From an uncultured Clostridia bacterium (GTDB lineage: Bacteria; Bacillota; Clostridia; Oscillospirales; Oscillospiraceae), in contig CAMGRL010000004.1 in NCBI GenBank assembly GCA_946061515.1, positions 16,505 to 80,504 on the forward strand: a stretch of DNA of 64,000 bases. Direction: 5' to 3'. A program made the position numbers and the translations under genes. Positions 16,007 through 24,633 of the stretch are shown one piece after another (position 1 is the first letter of the stretch; every line of letters starts with the position of its first letter). The notes under the pieces are model-generated. The model ran no database searches, had not been told where the DNA came from, and saw nothing but the letters and a program-made list of their open reading frames with translations.

Positions 16007-18769
16007 TTACTTCTCCAGTTCCTTCAGGGCGGCCAGCACCTTGTCGGGACGGGCGGGGATGCGGGTGATGCGTGCGCCGGTGGCATTGTAGATGGCGTTC
16101 AGGATGGCCGGGTGAGGCGCATCCAGCGGGGCCTCGCCGCAGCCGGCAGCACCGTAGGGGCCGTTGGGACGGTAGGTCTCGTTGAAGTGCAGCTCGATGT
16201 CATCGGGAGCATCGTTGGGGTAGGGGATGCCGCACTTGAGCAGGCTGGTGTGCTTGCTCAGGTCCTCAAAGTCCTCGCTGAGGGCCAGGCCGATGCCCTG
16301 GACAAGGCCGCCGTAGAAGTTGCCTTCCACCAGAAGCCTGTTCATAATGGTGCCCACGTCGGCAACACAGGTGAACTTCTCCACCTTGACCTTGCCGGTC
16401 TGGGTGTCCACACGGACCTCGGGCAGGAAGATGGTGTACATGTAGGTGGCAAAGGGATCGCCCTGGGCGGTATCCTGGTCAATGGGATGATCCGCGCAGA
16501 AGGTGGTTACCCAGTTGCCCTCGTACTTGGTTTCAAGGCCCTCGGCCTTCATTTCGTCGTAAGTCCGGTAAGTGCCGTCCTCTTTCTTCATGGCTGCCAC
16601 CAGGTTCTCAGCGGCCAGACGGCAGGCGTTGCCGGTCATGACCTGAGAGCGGGAGCCGCCGGCGGGACCTGCGTTGGGGGTGTACTTGGTGTCGTTCATC
16701 ACAAGGCGGATCTGGTCGGGACGGATGCCGGCCTGACGCAGAGTCTCGTGGGCGGAGACCACAACACCCATATCGGCGCCCTGGCCGTGATCCTCCCAGG
16801 CAGCGTACATGGTGACGGTGCCGTCGGGGTTCAGCTCAGCAATGGCGGTAGAGGCGTCAACGCCGTCCAGGCCGCAGCCGTATACGCCCAGAGAAACGCC
16901 GATGCCGTACTTATATCTGCCGTCGGAGGCGGCGTTCTTTTCGGCCACTCTCTTCTTGCCGGCCTCGTACAGAGGACGGGCCTTGTCAAACAGGGCTTCC
17001 TCGCAGTAGACCTCGGGGGGATAGCCGGTGGGGATGGTGGTGCCCTCAGCCTCCTTGTAGCAGTTCATGGCGCGCATCTCGAAGGGATCAATGCCCATCT
17101 TGGCGGCCAGACAGTCAATGGCGATCTCAGAGCCCATGAAGGACTGGGGAGAGCCGTATGCACGGAAGGCGGAGCCCCAGGCGTGGTTGGTGAACACGGT
17201 CTGGCTCTTGTTGCGGATGGAGTTGATGCCGTAGCCTGCGCCGGTGAACTGGCTCAGACGCATGGTCAGCAGGTCGCCGAACTCGGAGTAGGGGCCGTGG
17301 TCAACGTAGTTATCGCCCCACAGTGCAAGGAGCTTGCCCTTCTCGTCCGCTGCCAGCTTGATGTGCATGAAGGCGGGGGAGCGCTTGCCGGTGTAGGTGA
17401 TGTTCTGGAACTGGTTGAACACCAGGGAGACGGGACGCTGGCAGATAATTGCAGCAGCGCCGATCAGGGCCTCGTTGGTGGGGGAGAACTTGTAGCCGAA
17501 GGTGCCGCCGGCGTGGTTCTGGACAATGCGCAGCTTCTCCATGGGAACGCCGATACCGCCTGCGATCATGGGCATGTGCAGATGGATACCGATGGACTTG
17601 GAGTGGACGGTCACCATGCCGTCCTCGTCGATGTAGCCATAGCCGCAGTCGGGCTCCAGATGCAGATGGGGCTGACGGGAGCAGTAGCTCTCGATCTCCA
17701 CCTGCTGGGAATCGGGAATGCTGTCCCAATCGAAGTCAGGTCCCTTGATGCAGTTGGTCTCGAAGAAGACGTTGGGGGTGCCGGGATGGATCTCAATGGC
17801 GTCCTCAGCCATGGCGTCCGGGGCACTCATGTAGGCGGGCAGCTCTTCGATCTCTACCTTCACCGCGTCGGCAGCGGCGCGGGCGTGCTCTTCGGTGTCG
17901 GCGGCCACAATGGCGATGGCGTCGCCGAACTGGAAGATCTTATCGCTGCACAGCACCGGGCGCTCAAAGCCGTCGGTCTTGTTGTGCTTGGGCAGCATGA
18001 CCAGACCGTTGATCTTGTTGGTGCCGCCAACGGCCAGAATGTCCTTATAGGTGATGACTTTGAATACGCCGGGCATCTTCTCGGCCTCGGCGGTGTCGAT
18101 GCTCTTGATGTTGGCGTGGGAGACCTTGGCCTGGGTCAGGGCCAGACGCAGGGTGTCCTCGGGCATCTTCAGCGCGTCGTCAGCGCCGAAGTCCCAGGTA
18201 CCGGTGACCTTCTGGGCAGCGGAGGGACGGATGTACTTGGTGCCCTTGATGCTGTCGCCGGTGGGCTGGAAGACCAGGTCCTCCTTGGTCTTCTCGCCGC
18301 GCAGAACCGCGGCGGCGTCCATAACGGCGTCGACCAGGGGCTTATAGCCGGTGCAGCGGCACAGGTTGCGGGTCTTGTTGAACCAGTCGCGCACTTCCTC
18401 GCGGGTGGGGTTGGGGTTCTGCTCCAGCAGCACCTTTGCGCTGATGATGAAGCCGGGGGTGCAGAAGCCGCACTGGGCGCAGCCGTGAGCCATCCAGGCC
18501 ACCTGCAGGGGGTGCATGTCGCCGATGGTGCCAATGCCCTCGATGGTGGTGATCTCGGCATTGTCTCTGACTCTGCTCATCTTGGTGATGCAGGCCTTGG
18601 TCACCTTGCCGTCCATAATGACGTTGCATGCGCCGCAGTGGCCTTCGCCGCAGCCGATCTTGCAGCCGGTGAGCAGCAGGCGATCGCGCAGCACCTGGGC
18701 CAGGGTTTCGGTGCCCTCCAATACCAGATTGCGCTTCACGCCGTTGATGACAAGTGTTTTCTTTATCAT
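16007..18769 (-). CDS. mop: Mop-type molybdenum aldehyde oxidoreductase
   Basis: 920-residue single-chain, FAD-free member of the xanthine oxidase family, colinear with Desulfovibrio gigas aldehyde oxidoreductase (Mop). The ligands of both 2Fe-2S clusters fall at the same numbers as I recall for Mop: Cys40, 45, 48, 60 and Cys100, 103, 137, 139. The molybdenum domains follow; [14 protein letters not shown] and WEDHGQGAD are the cofactor-binding loops, and the catalytic Glu is in GCGEAPL (about Glu879). Mop uses molybdopterin cytosine dinucleotide and oxidises aldehydes to acids; the substrate here is unknown. It lies between a small gene upstream and the trs operon downstream, with xdhC and a nucleotidyltransferase divergent. 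Confidence 0.95.
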   Translation of the reverse strand: MIKKTLVINGVKRNLVLEGTETLAQVLRDRLLLTGCKIGCGEGHCGACNVIMDGKVTKACITKMSRVRDNAEITTIEGIGTIGDMHPLQVAWMAHGCAQCGFCTPGFIISAKVLLEQNPNPTREEVRDWFNKTRNLCRCTGYKPLVDAVMDAAAVLRGEKTKEDLVFQPTGDSIKGTKYIRPSAAQKVTGTWDFGADDALKMPEDTLRLALTQAKVSHANIKSIDTAEAEKMPGVFKVITYKDILAVGGTNKINGLVMLPKHNKTDGFERPVLCSDKIFQFGDAIAIVAADTEEHARAAADAVKVEIEELPAYMSAPDAMAEDAIEIHPGTPNVFFETNCIKGPDFDWDSIPDSQQVEIESYCSRQPHLHLEPDCGYGYIDEDGMVTVHSKSIGIHLHMPMIAGGIGVPMEKLRIVQNHAGGTFGYKFSPTNEALIGAAAIICQRPVSLVFNQFQNITYTGKRSPAFMHIKLAADEKGKLLALWGDNYVDHGPYSEFGDLLTMRLSQFTGAGYGINSIRNKSQTVFTNHAWGSAFRAYGSPQSFMGSEIAIDCLAAKMGIDPFEMRAMNCYKEAEGTTIPTGYPPEVYCEEALFDKARPLYEAGKKRVAEKNAASDGRYKYGIGVSLGVYGCGLDGVDASTAIAELNPDGTVTMYAAWEDHGQGADMGVVVSAHETLRQAGIRPDQIRLVMNDTKYTPNAGPAGGSRSQVMTGNACRLAAENLVAAMKKEDGTYRTYDEMKAEGLETKYEGNWVTTFCADHPIDQDTAQGDPFATYMYTIFLPEVRVDTQTGKVKVEKFTCVADVGTIMNRLLVEGNFYGGLVQGIGLALSEDFEDLSKHTSLLKCGIPYPNDAPDDIELHFNETYRPNGPYGAAGCGEAPLDAPHPAILNAIYNATGARITRIPARPDKVLAALKELEK

Positions 18770-18812
18770 ACCTTACCTCCTGAAACTAATGTTTTTCTCA
18801 GTACCTTCCAAC

Positions 18813-19064
18813 TTACTTGTGGCTGCCGCAGCCGTCGTGGTTCGGTCCCAGCCCGGTCAGATCCTTGAGCCGTTCAAGGCCCCTGCCGGTATAAAAAACC
18901 AGCTCGGACATCCCGCCGCTGAGATTTTCGCCCCGCAGCCTGAGGCAGTTCGCGTTTTCGTAGTAGTCAATGGGAAGCTCCCGGCGGAAGACCTGGCCGG
19001 TCTTTTTGTCGGTGATCTCCACGGTTACCACGTCCGCAGTGATTTCAAATAATTCTTCGTCCAT
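18813..19064 (-). CDS. conserved small protein upstream of mop
   Basis: 83 residues, not recognised. Predicted mostly beta-strand (FEITADVVTVEITDKKTGQ), with one Cys in the middle and a C-terminal DGCGSHK that could bind metal. No signal peptide or membrane segment. ATG 19064 follows AAAGGAGG. It is 43 bp upstream of mop on the same strand behind a shared promoter, so a role as a Mop chaperone or assembly partner is possible but not shown. Confidence 0.7.
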   Translation of the reverse strand: MDEELFEITADVVTVEITDKKTGQVFRRELPIDYYENANCLRLRGENLSGGMSELVFYTGRGLERLKDLTGLGPNHDGCGSHK

Positions 19065-19100
19065 TTGACCTCCTTTAAAAACAGCTGATTTGTCAATTCC

Positions 19101-19262
19101 ATTCTACCGCCCGCCGGATTTTTTGGTCAACTTGTATACAAAAGTAAGTCGCAGAAATCAATATTCATTTTTTGGCGTTTATGCATAAAATCAGCTTTTT
19201 AACGTTGTTACAATAACAATGTTTTTGTGGTGATTTACAAAAACGGAGAAATCAGTTATACT
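19101..19262. promoter_or_regulatory. divergent promoters with two palindromes (mop operon / nucleotidyltransferase operon)
   Basis: Minus promoter: TTGACC (19130-19125), 18-bp spacer, TAGAAT (19106-19101), towards the 83-aa gene and mop. Plus promoter: TTTACA (19234-19239), 17-bp spacer, TATACT (19257-19262), towards 19290. Between them lie the perfect palindrome TTGTATACAA (19132-19141, GntR-like) and a 10-bp-arm inverted repeat, AACGTTGTTA (19201-19210), CAA, TAACAATGTT (19214-19223), with one mismatch. Both are good operator candidates; the downstream gene encodes a ModE-like DNA-binding domain. Confidence 0.65.
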
Positions 19263-19289
19263 ATATAAAAAATTTGGAGGAGCTTGAAC

Positions 19290-20213
19290 ATGAATATCGG
19301 AGCTGTGATCGTTGCGGCGGGGATGTCCTCGCGAATGGGCGACTTCAAGCCCATGCTGAATATCGGTTCGATCTCTATTGCCCAGCGGATCATCGCCACT
19401 TTTCATCAGGCGGATGTGACGAAAATCGTCATGGTGACGGGGTACAATGCCCTGACGTTGGAGCGCCATCTGGCCAACAACGGCGTGATCTTTCTGCGCA
19501 ATGAAAACTATGAGACCACCCAGATGTTCGACTCGGCGAAGATCGGCCTGGAATATATGCGGGACAAGTGCGATAAGGTCCTTTTTACGCCGGTGGATAT
19601 TCCTTTGTTTACGGCAAACACGGTGACTACGCTCTTAAATTCCGGCGCGGAGCTGGCCTGCCCGGTCTGTGACGGAAAGACAGGGCACCCTATTCTGATC
19701 TCCTCCGCCATTATCGAAAAGATCCTTGCCGACTCCGGCGAGCGGGGCCTGCAGGGGGCCATATCCCGCTGCGGTGTGGAGATGACCCAGGTCGAAGTAT
19801 CGGACCAGGGCGTGCTTCACGACGCGGACACGCCGGACGATTATAAAGCCCTGCTCCAGTACCACAACAAACAGTTGATCCGGCCGGTGGTAAACGTCTC
19901 TCTGGCAAAGGAAATGCCCTTTTTTGACAGTAAGATCGCCATGCTGCTGACCCTTGTGGATGAAACCGCCTCTGTCCGAACCGCCTGCCAGCGCATGCAG
20001 ATCTCCTATTCCAGCGGCTGGAACATTATCCGCACCTTGGAATCCCAGCTGGGCTGCTCTCTTGTGGAGCGCAGTCAGGGGGGAGCCGGGGGAGGGCAGA
20101 GCCGCCTGACGGAGAAAGGACACCGGCTTCTGACCCGTTTTGAAGCCTTTCAGGAGGAGGTCCGCGGCAGCGCAAACGTTTTGTACGAAAAATATTTCAG
20201 CGGTGAATTTTGA
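19290..20213 (+). CDS. MobA/MocA-like nucleotidyltransferase fused to ModE-like winged helix (DVU_1551 type)
   Basis: 307 residues, two domains. The first (1-200) is a MobA-like NTP transferase: VIVAAGMSSRMGDFKPML at the N-terminus, FTPVDIPLF as the metal-binding Asp loop, and GHPIL later. Such enzymes add CMP or GMP to molybdopterin; because Mop uses MCD, cytidylyl transfer is the natural guess. The second (about 210-305) matches the ModE N-terminal domain: SYSSGWNIIRTLESQLG, LVERSQGGAGGGQSRLTEKG. ModE represses molybdate genes, so this fusion may sense cofactor and bind the adjacent operators. ATG 19290 has GGAGG at 9-bp spacing; an upstream in-frame TTG at 19284 is less likely. Confidence 0.88.
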   Translation: MNIGAVIVAAGMSSRMGDFKPMLNIGSISIAQRIIATFHQADVTKIVMVTGYNALTLERHLANNGVIFLRNENYETTQMFDSAKIGLEYMRDKCDKVLFTPVDIPLFTANTVTTLLNSGAELACPVCDGKTGHPILISSAIIEKILADSGERGLQGAISRCGVEMTQVEVSDQGVLHDADTPDDYKALLQYHNKQLIRPVVNVSLAKEMPFFDSKIAMLLTLVDETASVRTACQRMQISYSSGWNIIRTLESQLGCSLVERSQGGAGGGQSRLTEKGHRLLTRFEAFQEEVRGSANVLYEKYFSGEF

Positions 20214-21271
20214 TGAGAAGGATATTTCTTGTCCGCCACGGTAAGCCGGACATTCCCCAGGGTGAACGCCGGTATATCGGCCGGACGGATGTAAAGCTCA
20301 GTACCCTGGGAAAGCTCCAGGCGGTGCTGCTGGGCACCGTTCCTGAGATAAAAAACGCCAGTGCTGTTTTTTGCAGCCCCTTGTCCCGGAGCCGGGAGAC
20401 GGCGCAATTTCTTTGCCCGGAGCCGGTAGTTGTGGAAGGACTTGCGGAAATGAGCGCGGGGGACTGGGACGGCCTGCGCTTTGACGAGGTAAAAGAGCGC
20501 TGGCCGGAGCTGTATGCCGCCCGTGGGCTTGACCCCAATATCCCCATACCCGGGGCGGAGGATGTTTTTGAGGGGCAGAAGCGCTTTGAAGGGGCTGTCC
20601 GAACCTGTCTGGATCGGAGCGAAGGGGATATCGTTATCGTGGCGCACATCACGGTCAATCAGTCTCTTCTCTGTCTGGCCAAGGGGATCCCGGCGGACCG
20701 CTGCCGGGGGATAAAGCTGCCCTGCGGCTCTTATTCGGTGCTGGACTTTGACGGAAACTTCCATGTTATTCAGGAGGGCGTCCTGCCCCACCCGGCGCTG
20801 GATGACGCGCTGTGTGAGAAGCTGCTGGACGCGGCCGGGGCCGACGACAGGCTGAAGGCCCACTGCTTTGCGGTGGCGGATCAGGCTGTGTGGCTGTGCG
20901 AAGAACTGAACCGGGCCGGCTGCGGCTTCAACGGCAGTCTTGTGCGCTCGGCAGCACTGCTGCATGATATTGCCCGGGCCTGCCCCGACCATCCGGGGAC
21001 GGGGGCCGCCTGGCTCAGTGAGCTGGGCTATGAAGAGGCGGCCAATGTGATCCGGCAGCATCACGACCCGGATTCCACGGAGATCAACGAGGCCGCGCTG
21101 GTCTATATGGCGGACAAGCTGGTGCAGGGCAGCCAAACCGTCACTCTGGAGGAGCGTTTTTCCGCCAGTCTGGCAAAATGCCGGAATGAGGAAGCAATCA
21201 AGGCTAACAGACGGCGATATGATACAGCCAAAACCATAAAAAACGGGATAAATAGCTTATGTAAACGATGA
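20213..21271 (+). CDS. histidine phosphatase - HD domain fusion
   Basis: 352 residues. N-terminal histidine phosphatase (phosphoglycerate-mutase-like, about 1-190): LVRHGK with the nucleophilic His, FCSPLSRSRETA, and the second His in VAHITVNQ, the CobC/GpmB pattern. C-terminal HD domain (about 215-330): HCFAVADQAVWL, LLHDIAR (metal HD pair) and QHHDP. Both halves are phosphohydrolases of small molecules or nucleotides. ATG 20213 overlaps the TGA of the nucleotidyltransferase gene, so the products are coupled; a housekeeping step on a molybdopterin or nucleotide intermediate is inferred. It may correspond to DVU_1552, which I recall only loosely. Confidence 0.82.
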   Translation: MRRIFLVRHGKPDIPQGERRYIGRTDVKLSTLGKLQAVLLGTVPEIKNASAVFCSPLSRSRETAQFLCPEPVVVEGLAEMSAGDWDGLRFDEVKERWPELYAARGLDPNIPIPGAEDVFEGQKRFEGAVRTCLDRSEGDIVIVAHITVNQSLLCLAKGIPADRCRGIKLPCGSYSVLDFDGNFHVIQEGVLPHPALDDALCEKLLDAAGADDRLKAHCFAVADQAVWLCEELNRAGCGFNGSLVRSAALLHDIARACPDHPGTGAAWLSELGYEEAANVIRQHHDPDSTEINEAALVYMADKLVQGSQTVTLEERFSASLAKCRNEEAIKANRRRYDTAKTIKNGINSLCKR

Positions 21272-21289
21272 TTAAATCGGCAAGAACGG

Positions 21290-21390
21290 ATCGCGAGAAA
21301 ATTTGTGTTCTGATGAAGGCACTTTTTTGCAGGAATACTTTGTGTATTGCAAGAAAAAGTGACAAAATCAGGGCGCAAATTTGCCGCGAG
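21290..21390. repeat. degenerate copy of the 160-bp palindromic repeat
   Basis: Imperfect nested palindrome: CGCGAGAAAATTTGTG at the left pairs with GCGCAAATTTGCCGCG at the right, with CACTTTTTT...GAAAAAGTG and a central ATAC-TTTGTGTAT hairpin inside. Segments such as AAAATTTGTG...GGCGCAAATTTGC recur in the element at 55175-55337. The terminal ATACYAAT repeats are missing. Confidence 0.5.
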
Positions 21391-21442
21391 ACGCCGTAGG
21401 CGATTTATTCAGCGTTTACTTATGCGGAAAGGAACTGATCGT

Positions 21443-22468
21443 ATGAGAAACATGTTCAGAATTATGGCGGAAAAGCTCAAAGCGGGGGAGGACCTGGTGC
21501 TGGTCACGGTGATCGCCTCCTCCGGCGCGACGCCCAGAGGCGCGGGAGCCAGAATGCTTGTGGGCGCTCAGGGGCGCATCTGCGGGACCATCGGCGGCGG
21601 CGCGGTGGAGTACCGCTCGGAACACATCGCGGCCCAGGTGCTGAAGGATAAGTCCTCCGGACTCCACGATTTCAGCCTGACCCGGGACGATGTGCAGAAT
21701 CTGGGAATGATCTGCGGCGGCGCGGTGAAGGTGTTCTTCTGCTTCCTGCCCGGCGGGGACGAGGGCCTGATCGCTCTTGCGGAAAAAGCGGAGGAGCTGT
21801 TTGCCAAAGGGGAGGATATGTGGCTCATCTCCCATATCTCCAACGGCGGCAAGCTGGGCGTGTACACCCGGACAGAGGGCTTTTACGGCCTTGACGCGCC
21901 GGCCTGGCTGGAGGACAGTCTGGGCCACCACCCGGCCCACATGGAAAAAGACGGTGAGGAATACTATGCCGAACAGATCTGCTCGGCCTCCCGGGTCTAT
22001 GTTTTCGGCTGCGGCCATGTGGCCCAGGAGCTGGTGCCGGTGCTGAGCCATGTGGGCTTTCGCTGTGTGGCCATGGACGACAGGCCGGAGTTTGCTTCCA
22101 AGGACCTGTTTCCCACGGCGGATGAGGTAAAGCTCATCGACTTTGAACATGTGGACCGGTATATTACCGTGACGGACCAGGACTACGTCTGCATCATGAC
22201 CCGGGGCCACGCCTTTGACGCCGTGATCCAGGCCCAGATCCTCCGTACCCCTGCCTGCTATATCGGCGTGATCGGCAGCGCCCACAAAAAAGCGGGCGTT
22301 TATCAGAAGCTGAGAGAGGAGTACGGCTTTGCGGACGAGGACTTTGCCCGGATCACCTCGCCCATCGGCCTGGACATCAAGGCGGAGACGCCGGAGGAGA
22401 TCGCCATCTCCATCGCCGGACAACTCATCGAGCTGAGGGCCAGACTGAATAAGAACATAGGAAAATAA
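21443..22468 (+). CDS. xdhC: XdhC/CoxI family molybdenum hydroxylase maturation factor
   Basis: 341 residues. XdhC proteins bind molybdopterin cofactor, assist its sulfuration and deliver it to xanthine dehydrogenase-type enzymes. N-terminal XdhC/CoxI motif: VTVIASSGATPRGAGARMLV, then TIGGGAVEY, and NLGMICGGAVKVFFCF with the conserved CGG. The C-terminal Rossmann domain is VYVFGCGHVAQELV...VAMDDRPEFA and YIGVIGSAHKK. ATG 21443 is preceded by AAAGGA; upstream in-frame ATGs at 21347 and 21422 are weaker. The obvious client is Mop. Confidence 0.93.
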   Translation: MRNMFRIMAEKLKAGEDLVLVTVIASSGATPRGAGARMLVGAQGRICGTIGGGAVEYRSEHIAAQVLKDKSSGLHDFSLTRDDVQNLGMICGGAVKVFFCFLPGGDEGLIALAEKAEELFAKGEDMWLISHISNGGKLGVYTRTEGFYGLDAPAWLEDSLGHHPAHMEKDGEEYYAEQICSASRVYVFGCGHVAQELVPVLSHVGFRCVAMDDRPEFASKDLFPTADEVKLIDFEHVDRYITVTDQDYVCIMTRGHAFDAVIQAQILRTPACYIGVIGSAHKKAGVYQKLREEYGFADEDFARITSPIGLDIKAETPEEIAISIAGQLIELRARLNKNIGK

Positions 22469-22477
22469 TTGTTCGCG

Positions 22478-22513
22478 TTTTACACAATTTTTTGCTTGCA
22501 AAATTGTGCAAAA
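22478..22513. terminator. palindrome after xdhC, probable terminator
   Basis: 14-bp arms with one mismatch, TTTTACACAATTTT (22478-22491) and AAAATTGTGCAAAA (22500-22513), loop of 8. AT-rich and symmetric, without a separate T-run. Confidence 0.45.
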
Positions 22514-22603
22514 CAATGAAAGTCAAAAAGCGTGAGACGTTTCACCCCTTTTCGGCGTCTTTATAGATAGAGAGACAAAAGACAGAAAAGAATGAGGGGT
22601 TTT

Positions 22604-22747
22604 ATGATCAAGCTTGACGATATTCTGGCCATCTGCATTGCGGCGCTGCTGACGCTGTCCATCTTGTTCTGCACAAAATTCATGGCCGTCCCGGAACCCG
22701 GCGGCGTGTATTATCCCGCCGAGCAGACGATCCAGGCGGACAGCTGA
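22604..22747 (+). CDS. 47-aa membrane microprotein
   Basis: A 47-codon ORF, ATG 22604 to TGA 22747, behind a good ribosome-binding site (GAGGGG, 6 bp before ATG). It begins MIKLDD, then one hydrophobic helix of about 20 residues (ILAICIAALLTLSILFC), then a short tail MAVPEPGGVYYPAEQ. One transmembrane segment with the tail probably outside. No homologue recognised. It follows xdhC by 135 bp and precedes a strong terminator, so it is transcribed with the molybdenum island or alone. Confidence 0.55.
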   Translation: MIKLDDILAICIAALLTLSILFCTKFMAVPEPGGVYYPAEQTIQADS

Positions 22748-23178
22748 AAATGAATTAACCGGAGGCGTACACGCGTCTTAGTGTTGGTAATCTGTTAACC
22801 TGTCTAATAACCAATTTTCCCCATGTGAAGAGGCTGCCGCAGAATTTTTTCTGCGACAGCCTCTTCCATGTTGGCTGATGACTGTACTTTTTTGAATAAT
22901 CGTGATACAATTAAAGAGCTTTTTATGTAAGTTTGCACCTATTTTTGCAGTCTCTCCCTATGTACCTGGCTTCCAATTTATTAGTCCAATGTATTTATCA
23001 ATGGGATTAATACCCTTTTTGGATTATTGAACAGAAGTCAGTCACCCATCCTTCGGTCTGCAAATAACACACTATAGGACCTGTATCCGCATGAAAAATA
23101 ACGTTTGGGGCAGTGACATTCGCAAAAATGAAGAAAAACTTTAAAGTAAGTTATTTTCTGAAAACGGGGGAAACAAAA
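22748..23178. other. intergenic region at the GC transition
   Basis: About 430 bp without a convincing gene. The first 120 bp contain the terminator described separately. From about 22900 the sequence becomes AT-rich and matches the composition of the following acyltransferase pair. No clear promoter was identified. Confidence 0.5.
22830..22866 (+). terminator. strong hairpin terminator
   Basis: Stem GAGGCTGCCGCAGAA (22830-22844) with TTCTGCGACAGCCTC (22849-22863), one mismatch, TTTT loop and a short T-rich tail. Confidence 0.7.
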
Positions 23179-24621
23179 GTGCTTTTTAACTCCTATGAAT
23201 TTATTTTGGCGTTTCTGCCGATTACATTAGTGATTTACTTCCTGGCCTGCAGAGTCAGGAAAGGGCGCTTGGGAATTGCCGTATTGGCAGCTGCGTCCAT
23301 TCTTTTTGTAGCCGTTTCCAACATACAGAGCGCAGCAATTTTGCTCCTCAGCGTTGCGGCAAACTATTGGCTTGGCCATCAAATATCCCACAAACAAAGA
23401 GAGGTCCAAAAAGTATGGCTGATTGTTGGACTTATCTTCGATATCGGAATTCTGGGATATTTCAAATACGCCAATTTCCTGGTTGATGGTATCAATGGTT
23501 TTTTCGGAGCTGATATACCGCTGGTTCGTGCTTTCCTGCCCGTTGGGTTGAGCTTCTATACGTTCCAACAGATTGCATATTTGGCAGATATTTATAAAGG
23601 TGAAGCTATGCCCTGCGGTTTCGGGGAGTATCTGCTCTATGTAGCTTTCTTCCCCAAACTGGTTCAGGGACCGATTGCACAGCAAAAGGAATTGATCCCG
23701 CAGTTTTCTGATTTGGGCAGGAAAGTGTTGAATTGGGATAACGTCGCAAAAGGGCTTTCTTTGTTTGCAATCGGTCTGGCAAAAAAAGTTTTGGTGGCGG
23801 ACAACTTTGGCAAAATTGTGGACTATGGTTTCGGCCACATTTCTTCATTGAACTCGTTTGAAGCCATGCTGGCTGTTCTGGGCTACACATTCCAGATTTA
23901 CTTTGACTTTTCTGGCTATTGTGATATGGCCGTGGGCATCGGCCTGATGTTCAATATTGAGCTTCCGCAAAATTTCAACTCTCCCTATAAAGCTCTGAGT
24001 ATTTCTGATTTCTGGAAACGATGGCATATCACACTGACAAACTTTCTCACCAGGTATATCTACATTCCACTGGGCGGCAGCCGCAAGGGAAAGATCAGAG
24101 GATATCTGAATATTCTGATTGTGTTTTTGGTTAGTGGATTATGGCACGGCGCAGGTTATACGTTCATACTGTGGGGACTGATGCATGGTATCGCAATGGC
24201 GCTTGAGCGGATTACGAAAAGCGGGTATGAAAAGCTTCCCAAGGTGATTCGCTGGATCTTAACCTTTGCTTTTATCAACATAACCTGGGTGTTTTTCCGT
24301 GCGGGAAGTGTTACCGATGCTATGGCGATGCTAAAGCAGGTCTTTGTGGGTGGATGGAGTTTTGCCATCAATGCCGAGTTAACGGAAACGCTGTTACAAC
24401 CGACCTTGATTAGCATTGCAAACAGAATATTAGGGTTGCCAGTCGTATCTGTTTTTGCCTGTGCTGGGGCGTTGCTTACGGTCCTATTGGTGAAAAACAG
24501 CACCGAGTGGCTGAAAACCTTCAAGCCTTGTGCAGGAGTGTGGGTTCAGACATATTTCCTGCTTATACTGAGTATCCTTTCTGTTTCCGGCGTGAGCACC
24601 TTTCTGTATTCTAATTTCTAA
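23179..24621 (+). CDS. MBOAT family O-acyltransferase (AlgI/DltB-like)
   Basis: 480-residue polytopic membrane protein (about ten helices). MBOAT enzymes pass acyl groups across the membrane onto exported polysaccharides or teichoic acids. Typical landmarks: LFNSYEFILAFLP at the N-terminus, PVGLSFYTFQQIAYLADIY, LVQGPI, ISDFWKRWHITLTNFLTRYIYIPLGG, and the catalytic His in SGLWHGAGYTFILWGLMHG. GTG 23179 was chosen because homologues start at this LFNSYEF motif and GGGGG precedes it; the upstream extension has no ribosome-binding site. Low GC compared with the neighbours suggests acquisition. It forms a pair with the next gene. Confidence 0.92.
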   Translation: MLFNSYEFILAFLPITLVIYFLACRVRKGRLGIAVLAAASILFVAVSNIQSAAILLLSVAANYWLGHQISHKQREVQKVWLIVGLIFDIGILGYFKYANFLVDGINGFFGADIPLVRAFLPVGLSFYTFQQIAYLADIYKGEAMPCGFGEYLLYVAFFPKLVQGPIAQQKELIPQFSDLGRKVLNWDNVAKGLSLFAIGLAKKVLVADNFGKIVDYGFGHISSLNSFEAMLAVLGYTFQIYFDFSGYCDMAVGIGLMFNIELPQNFNSPYKALSISDFWKRWHITLTNFLTRYIYIPLGGSRKGKIRGYLNILIVFLVSGLWHGAGYTFILWGLMHGIAMALERITKSGYEKLPKVIRWILTFAFINITWVFFRAGSVTDAMAMLKQVFVGGWSFAINAELTETLLQPTLISIANRILGLPVVSVFACAGALLTVLLVKNSTEWLKTFKPCAGVWVQTYFLLILSILSVSGVSTFLYSNF

Positions 24622-24633
24622 GGGAGAAACGTG

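Noticed and set aside
15986-18868. 960-codon plus-strand ORF opposite mop
   Set aside because: It is the antisense frame of a high-GC gene; the minus-strand protein aligns to a known enzyme with all ligands, while the plus translation is low-complexity Gly/Val/His/Leu.
22478-22513. Fourth copy of the MITE-like repeat
   Set aside because: Only a simple AT palindrome; none of the shared internal words or ends.
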